Below are positions 1 to 5,057 of a DNA stretch of 6,992 bases, piece by piece. Source of the stretch: Acidobacteriota bacterium (GTDB taxonomy: Bacteria > Acidobacteriota > Terriglobia > Terriglobales > Acidobacteriaceae); the NCBI GenBank assembly GCA_021798655.1, contig JAJZFE010000037.1, positions 1 through 6,992 on the forward strand, read 5' to 3'. The notes under the pieces are model-generated. The model saw only the letters and a program-made list of their open reading frames with translations. It ran no database searches and was not told the DNA's origin. The stretch's first letter is position 1. The number at the start of each line of letters is the position of its first letter. A program made the translations under genes and the position numbers.

Positions 1-306
1 GATCTTGTGCGCGCCGGTGTGCAGCAGGTCTTCGCGCTTCAGGTAAATCTTCGCGCCGCCCAGCGTCTCAGTCAGCCGCCTGGCAAAGTACAGCGGCGTG
101 GGCCGGCCCACGTAATCCTTCAGCAGTCCGTCGAGTTCCTCGTGGAACTTCGGGTCCAGTTGCGCTTCCGCGTAGGCCGCATCCAGCTCCAGCAGGGCGG
201 CCATCAGCGTCTCGGGCACATAGCGCCCGCCATACTTACCAAATCGACCGGGCACGCTGCTCGCGGGCAGCGGAGCGGGAGAAACAATTGAAGCCGTTGT
301 GCTCAT
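1..306 (-). CDS. trpB: Tryptophan synthase beta chain, N-terminal part (runs off the left edge)
   Basis: TrpB condenses indole with L-serine to give L-tryptophan, the last step of the pathway, as a cytoplasmic PLP enzyme paired with TrpA. Only the first 102 residues are here (the family is about 400). After a roughly 19-residue leader the family signature begins: [16 protein letters not shown] (residues 20-35), then [15 protein letters not shown] (65-79) and [16 protein letters not shown] (86-101). K101, at the very edge of the window, matches the lysine that forms the PLP Schiff base. The ATG at 306 is chosen because AGAGG (minus strand, 319-315) lies 8 nt upstream and the conserved core starts soon after. 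Although trpF and trpC lie upstream on the same strand, a gap of about 730 nt with an oppositely oriented gene separates them, so trpB probably has its own promoter. I cannot place that promoter. trpA may follow to the left but is not visible. Confidence 0.97.
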   Translation of the reverse strand, partial: MSTTASIVSPAPLPASSVPGRFGKYGGRYVPETLMAALLELDAAYAEAQLDPKFHEELDGLLKDYVGRPTPLYFARRLTETLGGAKIYLKREDLLHTGAHKI

Positions 307-320
307 AATCTCTGCCTCTT

Positions 321-354
321 TGGCTACTTCCTAATTTCCTACTGGCTACTTCCT
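321..354. repeat. 12-bp direct repeat in the trpB leader, heptamer-like
   Basis: TGGCTACTTCCT occurs exactly twice, at 321-332 and 343-354, with a 22-nt period. From 325 to 360 the stretch can be read as units TACTTCC, TAATTTCC, TACTGGC, TACTTCC, TGCTAAC. That resembles the heptamer array at 6415-6498, on the same DNA strand. It lies in the untranslated leader of trpB, ending just before the trpB ribosome binding site (319-315). Two copies are certain; the kinship to the other array is inferred from the shared TACTTCC unit. Confidence 0.6.
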
Positions 355-364
355 GCTAACGCAC

Positions 365-394
365 AAAAGCCGCAACCTTTATCAGGGAGCGGCT
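365..394 (-). terminator. Terminator- or attenuator-like hairpin upstream of trpB
   Basis: On the minus strand AGCCGC (394-389) pairs with GCGGCT (373-368). Within the loop, CCT can pair with AGG around GATAA, giving a two-part stem. The downstream arm ends in a U and three more follow (UUU, 367-365), then G. This is the layout of a modest intrinsic terminator, ending about 60 nt before the trpB start. It could end transcription arriving from the right, or act as an attenuator in the trpB leader. I found no short leader peptide rich in Trp codons, so attenuation is only a possibility. Confidence 0.35.
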
Positions 395-459
395 CGGGGG
401 ATTTCTTCAGGCTCGTACTGGAAACTTCGCTGCTTCCGTTCGAGACTACTCCGCCGATG

Positions 460-482
460 CCGCTACTGTGCGCCAGTAGCGG
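460..482. other. Perfect 9-bp inverted repeat
   Basis: CCGCTACTG (460-468) and CAGTAGCGG (474-482) are exact reverse complements around a 5-nt loop TGCGC. There is no T-tract on either side, so it is not a canonical intrinsic terminator. It could be an RNA hairpin in the trpB leader (about 155 nt upstream of the start) or a protein-binding site. Confidence 0.5.
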
Positions 483-775
483 AACGAAAACACCGGAGTA
501 AATCGCGGGAACGAGAAGCGCATAGTGTTTCTACAGTACACCGAGAGTGTCGGCGCTGCAACTGCCTGTGCCATAAGGGAGCCAACGCGCGCACCCCGTG
601 CCGAATCAGGAACCCCCTCGCCACCATCACGAAATCGTCACAGCCATCTGCATCCGGCTGGCGTACGCTGCAGTCATCGGCCCAGTATCCATGCGGGTTC
701 CCTGAACCCCGCAGCAACTTTTGAATCCACTTCCACTGCACGAGCGTCCTATGGATGTAGCACAGGAGGATCACA

Positions 776-949
776 ATGAAGGTCATCAACGCGCTTCGTT
801 TGTCGATTGCCCTGGCTGTACTCGCCGCTCCGGCGATGGCGTACGCGCACCCCACATCCGTGTCGGCGCACACGCACACCGTCTCGCCTCACGTTGAACA
901 CACTGAGCAGCCGCACACCAGGACGATCCCGGCCCACTACACGCACTAA
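776..949 (+). CDS. Small exported histidine-rich peptide (57 aa), family not recognised
   Basis: A perfect AGGAGG (764-769) sits 6 nt before the ATG, the best ribosome binding site in the window. The protein starts with a textbook signal peptide: a short basic start (MKVINALR), a hydrophobic core (LSIALAVLAAPAMA), and a signal-peptidase I site AYA before residue 25. The predicted mature peptide is only 33 residues, 8 of them His (25, 32, 34, 39, 42, 47, 54, 57), with many Thr, Ser and Pro and no Cys. It is probably periplasmic or secreted. Metal binding, for example copper, nickel or zinc, is a reasonable guess from the histidines but nothing proves it. It stands alone on the plus strand, inside the gap between trpB and the phosphatase gene, and converges on the phosphatase. 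The strong SD together with the signal peptide argue for a real gene; its short length makes it easy for gene callers to miss. Confidence 0.72.
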   Translation: MKVINALRLSIALAVLAAPAMAYAHPTSVSAHTHTVSPHVEHTEQPHTRTIPAHYTH

Positions 950-962
950 CGCGTCCTAACGA

Positions 963-990
963 GCGATATCGCGATGAGCGCTCATCGCGA
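963..990. repeat. Two overlapping perfect palindromes between convergent genes
   Basis: GCGATATCGC (963-972) is a perfect 10-bp palindrome. Overlapping it, 969-990 is a perfect 22-bp palindrome with half-site TCGCGATGAGC. It sits between the stop of the small His-rich gene (949) and the stop of the convergent phosphatase gene (1040). It could be a shared bidirectional terminator hairpin, though neither strand has a T-tract, or a dimeric regulator site. The symmetry is seen directly; the function is inferred. Confidence 0.6.
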
Positions 991-1039
991 ACTCACTCCG
1001 CCCTGCAACATCCCGCCCGCAACATTCCTCTCGCAGAAC

Positions 1040-1648
1040 CTACGACAGATTCCAGCTCTTCCCATCAAATGCCGCAGAGATCATCTCGGTGTTCTCCACC
1101 CACCGTGCCGCATCGAAGGCCCGAAACATCTGCATCTTCTCCTTCACAGACTTCTCCGGATACAGCACCGTCAGGCGCAGAGCCTGCATGAAGTGTCCGT
1201 GCGTGAAGAGCACGATCGGCGTCGCGTTGCGCTCGGTTTGCAGGCGATCGAGCGCCGCTTCTGCCCTCCCCAGAAACATCGCAAAGCTCTCCGCCCCGCC
1301 GCCAAAGCGCACGTCGGGATCGGCCGTGGTCCAGTAGTGGTCGATGGCCCGCATCAGCTCGTCTTCGCCTTGCACCGGCACGTGCGCCGGGTCCCAGAAC
1401 GTGAACTCGTGAATCGACCAGGTCGCAGCCGCGACGGTGGGAAACCGCTCGATCGTTGGCGCGGCAGTCTGCTGCGTGCGCAGGTAGGGCGAGACCACGA
1501 TGCGGTGCGGCGTAAACGAGAGGCTCTCGGCCACTGCGCGCGCCTGCTGCTGACCCAGGTCGGTCAGCGGAATCCCTGCAAAGCTCTCAACGGGCAGCCC
1601 GATGTTGGCCGTGCTCTGGCCGTGGCGGATAAAGATCGCGTTCGTCAT
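1040..1648 (-). CDS. Histidine phosphatase family protein (phosphoglycerate mutase-like)
   Basis: A 202-residue cytoplasmic protein of the branch that transfers phosphate through a catalytic histidine. The N-terminal RHG motif is at residues 8-10 (IFIRHGQSTAN), making H9 the likely nucleophile. R57 in SPYLRTQQTA, E81 in SIHEFTFW (probable proton donor) and H150 in LFTHGHF fit the remaining pocket residues. The frame stays open upstream, but the ATG at 1648 is preferred because the motif normally begins within a few residues of the start; the upstream extension is Arg-rich and overlaps trpF. The SD is weak (GGTAGGG touching the ATG). It follows trpF after 62 nt and may be co-transcribed with trpC-trpF. 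The substrate cannot be told from sequence: members range from sugar-phosphate phosphatases to phosphoglycerate mutases, and a role in tryptophan synthesis is not established. Confidence 0.9.
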   Translation of the reverse strand: MTNAIFIRHGQSTANIGLPVESFAGIPLTDLGQQQARAVAESLSFTPHRIVVSPYLRTQQTAAPTIERFPTVAAATWSIHEFTFWDPAHVPVQGEDELMRAIDHYWTTADPDVRFGGGAESFAMFLGRAEAALDRLQTERNATPIVLFTHGHFMQALRLTVLYPEKSVKEKMQMFRAFDAARWVENTEMISAAFDGKSWNLS

Positions 1649-1710
1649 CCCTACCAGTCTAAAGGGACGCGGCAGAAAGAGCAGGCTGCGGCGGGCAGGC
1701 TCCAGCAAAC

Positions 1711-2403
1711 CTACGCTGCGCCTTTGGCGGCGGCAAGGAACGCCTGCAGGCGCTGCGGATCTTTCTTTCCCGGCGCGGACTCCACGCCGCTGGCCACGTC
1801 CACGCCCCACGGCTGGATCGCTTCGATCGCCGTGCCCACGTTCTCCGCGCGCAGCCCTCCGGCCAAAATCACGCGCAGCGCGTCGTCGCCAAAGGCCTTG
1901 CGCGTGCGGCGCACGATTCGGCCCACGCGGTCCCAGTCAAAGCTCACCCCGAGCCCGCCCGACGCACCGGCCTTCGCCGCATCCAGCAGCACAGCCCACA
2001 CGCGAGCGTCGCCGCATACCAGCCGCAGCGCCGCCTCAAATCGTGCGTCCACGTCCTCGCGGTCGGCCGCATCCACCTCGTACGCAATGGTCTGGATGAT
2101 CTTCAGGCCGGCACCGCACTCGTCGGCCAGGTGCTGCACCATCGAGGCGCGATACGCGCCATGCAGCTGCACGGCGCTCAGGCCCACCACATCCACGGCG
2201 CTCTGCACCTTGTACGGATCGTCGGTCAGAAAGACTCCGACGGTCTCGACGCCAGACGGCAGCTGGCCGACGATCTCTGCGGCCTCGTCGGCAGTCACCA
2301 TGCGTTTGCTCGGCGCGAAGACAAACCCTACCGCATCGGCACCGCAGGTCAGCGCCAGCCTGGCATCCTCAACATTCGTGTTCGCACAGATCTTGGTCCA
2401 CAT
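1711..2403 (-). CDS. trpF: Phosphoribosylanthranilate isomerase
   Basis: TrpF is a single-domain TIM barrel that isomerises N-(5'-phosphoribosyl)anthranilate to CdRP, the substrate of TrpC. The 230-residue length is typical or slightly long. Expected landmarks appear in order: KICANTN near the N-terminus with C6 as the catalytic cysteine; GADAVGFVFAPSKR (21-34); VGVFLTDD (55-62); VQLHG (78-82); LLDA with D141 as the catalytic aspartate; the glycine-rich stretch GASGGLGVSFDW (146-157); and the phosphate-binding segments ILAGGL (179-184) and VDVASGVE (201-208). The ATG at 2403 lies 2 nt after the trpC stop, with AGGAG (2415-2411) 7 nt upstream inside trpC, which indicates translational coupling. 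Most families read KICG at the N-terminus, so KICA is a minor variant. Confidence 0.97.
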   Translation of the reverse strand: MWTKICANTNVEDARLALTCGADAVGFVFAPSKRMVTADEAAEIVGQLPSGVETVGVFLTDDPYKVQSAVDVVGLSAVQLHGAYRASMVQHLADECGAGLKIIQTIAYEVDAADREDVDARFEAALRLVCGDARVWAVLLDAAKAGASGGLGVSFDWDRVGRIVRRTRKAFGDDALRVILAGGLRAENVGTAIEAIQPWGVDVASGVESAPGKKDPQRLQAFLAAAKGAA

Positions 2404-2405
2404 CG

Positions 2406-3224
2406 TCAGACTCCTGTGACACCTGCCAGCAACGTGTGCAGCGCAACCTCCGGGCTCGGCTGCCGCATCAGCGACTCGCCGATCAGGAACGCCTCATAGC
2501 CGGCCGCGCGCAGCCGCTGCATATCTGCGGCGGTGTGGATGCCGCTCTCGGCCACGCGCACCGCACTCTGCGGCAGGTCGGCGGCCAGCTCGCAGGCGCG
2601 GTCCAGCGAAACCTCAAACGTCTTCAGGTCGCGGCTGTTCACGCCCACGCACTCACATTCCAGCATCCGCGCGCGTTGCAGCTCTTCGGCATCGTGTACC
2701 TCGCACAACACGTCCAACCCGAACTCGCGCGCGGAGTCGCGCAGCACCCGCAACTCGCCATCGGTCAGCGCGGCGACGATCAGCAGAATCGCGTCCGCCC
2801 CGTTCGCCCGCGCCTCCAGCACCTGGAACGGGTCCACCATAAAGTCCTTCCGCAGGCACGGAATCGTCACCGCCGCCGACGCCCGCCGCAGGTTCTCCAG
2901 CGAGCCCTGGAAAAACTTCTCGTCGGTCAACACACTCAGCACAGCCGCGCCGCCGCGTTGCAGCATCGGAGCCAGCAGGGCAGCATCAAACTCCGCGCGG
3001 ATCAGCCCCTTCGAGGGCGACGCCTTCTTCAGCTCCGCAATCACGGCCACACCCTCGCTCGCGGCCTTCGCCCGCAAAGCCCGCGCAAACCCGCGCGGCT
3101 GGTGCGCGGCTGCGGCTCGCTCCATCGCACGCACATCCGCGCTCGCCCGCCGTTCGGCCACCACGCGCCGAGTATGCGCCATGATCTCAGGAAGGTACAT
3201 CGTCTTTTCCGTTGCAACGCTCAT
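2406..3224 (-). CDS. trpC: Indole-3-glycerol phosphate synthase
   Basis: TrpC closes the indole ring: CdRP gives indole-3-glycerol phosphate, CO2 and water. The 272-residue length fits a monofunctional TIM barrel. Visible signatures are IAELKKASPSKG (62-73, with E64 and K66 as catalytic candidates), CLRKDFMVDPFQ (123-134, K126 the likely general acid), LCEVH (E175), VGVNSRDL (193-200, N196) and VAESGI (224-229). The C-terminal phosphate-binding stretch FLIGESLM is at 246-253. The start is uncertain: the ATG at 3224 has a poor SD, while the in-frame ATG at codon 9 (about 3200) is preceded by GGAAAAG and would also give a full-length enzyme. It is the first gene of the minus-strand trpC-trpF unit and is divergent from the lipoprotein gene at 3693. 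I see no clear promoter for it in the shared 468-nt spacer. Confidence 0.97.
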   Translation of the reverse strand: MSVATEKTMYLPEIMAHTRRVVAERRASADVRAMERAAAAHQPRGFARALRAKAASEGVAVIAELKKASPSKGLIRAEFDAALLAPMLQRGGAAVLSVLTDEKFFQGSLENLRRASAAVTIPCLRKDFMVDPFQVLEARANGADAILLIVAALTDGELRVLRDSAREFGLDVLCEVHDAEELQRARMLECECVGVNSRDLKTFEVSLDRACELAADLPQSAVRVAESGIHTAADMQRLRAAGYEAFLIGESLMRQPSPEVALHTLLAGVTGV

Positions 3225-3526
3225 GCTGTCACCATGCTACGTCAGCTTGGCCAGCAGTTGGATCGCCGCGGGAATCAGGGCGACAGGCCGCGGTCCGGCC
3301 ACTTCCCGGCGGCATCGTTGCAGCAGCGGCCATCGGTCTTGGCAGAAAGCCCTGTAAAATCATCACAATCCGCAATTCCTGTCCCTGTTGGAGCTGCGCC
3401 GCAGAAACAGCACGGGGGACTTTTTTGCCCCGGCTGCGCTAACCCCTGCCCGCGCCGACCGTCGAAGCGATAACTTTCCGTATCCGGTCTGCGGCTCGTT
3501 CGTTGCCCGGTATTTGTTCGACGGAG

Positions 3527-3591
3527 GTACAAACCTCGCAGACGGTTGGCGGAAATCCCCTCTACCTTCTACAATCATGCAAGGTTTGTAC
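3527..3591. repeat. Inverted 10-bp repeat bracketing a promoter
   Basis: GTACAAACCT at 3527-3536 recurs as its exact reverse complement AGGTTTGTAC at 3582-3591. Similarity extends a few bases outward (AGGTACAAACCTCGC against AAGTACAAACCTTGC on the other strand, 13 of 15 positions). The left copy is also part of a small hairpin of its own, GAGGT-ACAA-ACCTC. The arms lie just upstream of the proposed -35 and at the proposed transcription start, a layout compatible with a pair of operators. Confidence 0.5.
3546..3575 (+). promoter_or_regulatory. Sigma70-like promoter for lipoprotein gene 1
   Basis: TTGGCG (3546-3551) as -35 and TACAAT (3570-3575) as -10 are separated by 18 nt. The -10 matches the consensus at 5 of 6 positions and the -35 at 4 of 6. 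Transcription would start near 3582. It is the best promoter-like pair I found in this spacer. Confidence 0.45.
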
Positions 3592-3692
3592 TTCTCTCCG
3601 CGCTCCGGCGCAGAATACAAAAGACAGGGTTCCCCGCTCTTCGCACGGACAGCACCTCGGTCCGGCGATACTCGGGTTGATAAAGGAAGCGC

Positions 3693-4934
3693 ATGAAGTT
3701 GAGTTTGTTTGGCCGTTTGGCGATGGCCTTGTTCGCATCGTTGGCACTTGGATTAGGTATGACGGCCTGTGAGGGCGGCACCATCGGTTACATGTGGGTG
3801 CTCGGGCAGCAGTACAACCAGGTCGCCGGATTCAAGATCGACGACTACTCCGGCAACCTCACCAATGTGCAGAACTCTCCGTTCTCCAGCAACGGTGCCA
3901 TGCCCGTATCCCTGGTCATCAAGCCCGGCGGACGGTATGTCTACGTCATCAACCAGGGCACCGGCGGCAGCGCCACCGGCCCCGGCACCAACCAGAACAT
4001 CGCCGTCTTCTCCGTCGGCGGCGACGGCATCCTCACCTTCCAGCAGAGCTACCAGACGCAGGGATACGTCTCCGAGTGGGCGCAGTTTGACTCCACCGGC
4101 ACCTATCTCTACGTGCTCGACAAGTACGCGCCGACCTACAACAGCCTCTCCGGCCTCTTCAACGGTCCCAACACGGACGGCAACGGCGCCATCACGGTCT
4201 ATGCCAGCGACTCCACCACCGGACGGCTCACCCTGGTCACCAACTCGCAGACCCAGCGCAACGGCATCAACACCCCGTTCTGGGAGGTTGGACCCAGCCC
4301 GTTCATGATGAAGACCCTCGCCGGCTGCCTCTTTACCGCCAACGCCGGCAACCAGTCCGTCTCGCCCTACACCATCGGTGCCAACGGTCAGCTCACCTTC
4401 ACCACCACGCAGACCTTCTTCACCGCCACCGGCAACATGACCTCCATCAACGGTTCGGGCAGCCTCGTCTACATCACGGATGCGGCCAGCAACACCATCG
4501 ATGGCTTCTCCATCGGCTCCAACTGCGCGCTCGCAACGGTCAACGGCGGCAACACGGCCAACTTCCCCGGCACGTCCAACCCCACCTACACCTTCATCGA
4601 CGCCTCCAACAAGTACCTCTACGTGCTGAACCAGTCCACGGTCTCCACCACGCCGGGTACCGCGTACAGCAGCATCTCCGCCTTCATCATCAACAGCAGC
4701 AACCAGGAGCTGACCCAGATCGTCGGCGCACCCTACCCCATCGGTTCGGGCCCGGTCTGCATCGACGAAGATCCGACCCATCAGTACATGTACGTCTCCA
4801 ATCACAACGATGGAACCATCTCCGGCAAGTTCTTCAACCCGGCTGGCGGCCAGCTCAGTGAGCTGAGTCGCGGCTCCACCTTCAACGCTCTCGGTGAGCT
4901 GTCCTGTCTTGCCGTCAGCGGAGCCACGTACTAG
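3693..4934 (+). CDS. Lactonase/YncE-type beta-propeller lipoprotein, copy 1
   Basis: A 413-residue exported lipoprotein. The N-terminus is a lipoprotein signal (MKLSLFGRLAMALFASLALG) ending in the lipobox MTAC, so C26 would be lipidated. Next come about seven repeats of the pattern Y-V/L-Y-V-x-N/D ... S-x-F-x-I ... G-x-L, as in YMWVLG (33-38), GRYVYVIN (80-87), GTYLYVLD (136-143), GCLFTANAGNQSVSPYTI (211-228), GSLVYITDAASNTIDGFSI (256-274), NKYLYVLN (306-313) and HQYMYVSNHNDGTISG (363-378). This is the hallmark of the seven-bladed lactonase (6-phosphogluconolactonase-like) and YncE folds. Such surface propellers often have no proven enzyme activity, and I would not assign lactonase activity. 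C356 and C405 may form a disulfide across the last blades. AAGGA (3683-3687) lies 5 nt before the start. It is followed by a paralogue after 123 nt. Confidence 0.88.
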   Translation: MKLSLFGRLAMALFASLALGLGMTACEGGTIGYMWVLGQQYNQVAGFKIDDYSGNLTNVQNSPFSSNGAMPVSLVIKPGGRYVYVINQGTGGSATGPGTNQNIAVFSVGGDGILTFQQSYQTQGYVSEWAQFDSTGTYLYVLDKYAPTYNSLSGLFNGPNTDGNGAITVYASDSTTGRLTLVTNSQTQRNGINTPFWEVGPSPFMMKTLAGCLFTANAGNQSVSPYTIGANGQLTFTTTQTFFTATGNMTSINGSGSLVYITDAASNTIDGFSIGSNCALATVNGGNTANFPGTSNPTYTFIDASNKYLYVLNQSTVSTTPGTAYSSISAFIINSSNQELTQIVGAPYPIGSGPVCIDEDPTHQYMYVSNHNDGTISGKFFNPAGGQLSELSRGSTFNALGELSCLAVSGATY

Positions 4935-4955
4935 TACCGCGTCTTGCCCTCCAGT

Positions 4956-4980
4956 GGAGGGTCCCTCACCCGGACCCTCC
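4956..4980 (+). terminator. GC-rich hairpin after lipoprotein gene 1
   Basis: GGAGGGTCC (4956-4964) and GGACCCTCC (4972-4980) form a perfect 9-bp stem around CTCACCC, 21 nt after the stop codon. An alternative small hairpin CCCTCC-AGT-GGAGGG (4947-4961) competes for the left arm. The 3' side is pyrimidine-rich (CTCTGTCTTC) but lacks a real T-run, so termination may be partial, allowing read-through into the second lipoprotein gene. A processing or stabilising hairpin is the alternative. Confidence 0.45.
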
Positions 4981-5057
4981 CTCTGTCTTCACCTTCCGGC
5001 GTTTGGCCGGCATTCAAACCAGGGGTCGCCAACGCGCTCCGATGTAAGGGAACTCCC

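Larger units (their letters stand above)
307..775. other. 469-nt noncoding region upstream of trpB
   Basis: No convincing gene is visible. The frames open here (for example minus 463-879 and plus 525-779) give compositionally biased proteins with no family motif, and they overlap the better-supported gene at 776-949. The region holds a 12-bp direct repeat (321-332 and 343-354), a terminator-like hairpin for the minus strand (368-394), a perfect 9-bp hairpin (460-482), and an imperfect hairpin at 693-712 (GCGGGTTC and GAACCCCGC around CCT, one bulged base). It should contain the trpB leader and promoter (minus) and the promoter of the small gene (plus), but I see no clean -35/-10 pair for either. 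Confidence 0.6.
3225..3692. other. Divergent intergenic region between trpC and lipoprotein gene 1
   Basis: Several frames are open here but none has family motifs, a supporting ribosome binding site or consistent codon bias, so I call it noncoding. It contains a rightward promoter candidate (3546-3575), inverted copies of GTACAAACCT (3527-3536 and 3582-3591), and a possible 5-bp hairpin CGGGG/CCCCG (3413-3417 and 3428-3432) with a T6 run in its loop. The AT-richer patch 3353-3376 could hold a trpC promoter on the minus strand, but I could not find a properly spaced -35/-10 pair. A long 5' leader (about 110 nt from the predicted start) would precede the lipoprotein gene. Confidence 0.6.

Noticed and set aside
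307..775. T-box or other known riboswitch in the trpB leader
   Set aside because: I found no T-box TGGNACCGCG core or other diagnostic riboswitch motif; the hairpins alone do not support a class call.
463..879. A 138-codon minus-strand frame upstream of trpB, containing QWKW, considered as a trp leader peptide
   Set aside because: Far too long for a leader peptide, no SD, and it overlaps the better-supported small gene at 776-949. The two Trp codons are not placed next to the hairpin.
974..2419. A 481-codon plus-strand frame antisense to the phosphatase and trpF genes
   Set aside because: It overlaps two genes with clear catalytic motifs. Its translation is Arg/Ser/Pro-rich with no domain, typical of an antisense shadow in GC-rich DNA.
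2436..3473. Long plus-strand frames antisense to trpC (345 and 274 codons)
   Set aside because: The TrpC frame has the full set of catalytic motifs; these are compositional shadows.
3388..3696. A 102-codon plus-strand frame ending at the start of lipoprotein gene 1
   Set aside because: It runs across the predicted promoter and inverted repeats, and has no recognisable motif or signal. It seems an accidental open frame.
3753..4805. A 350-codon minus-strand frame antisense to lipoprotein gene 1
   Set aside because: The Gly/Val/Asp-rich translation mirrors the Thr/Ser/Asn-rich sense repeats; no SD or motif.
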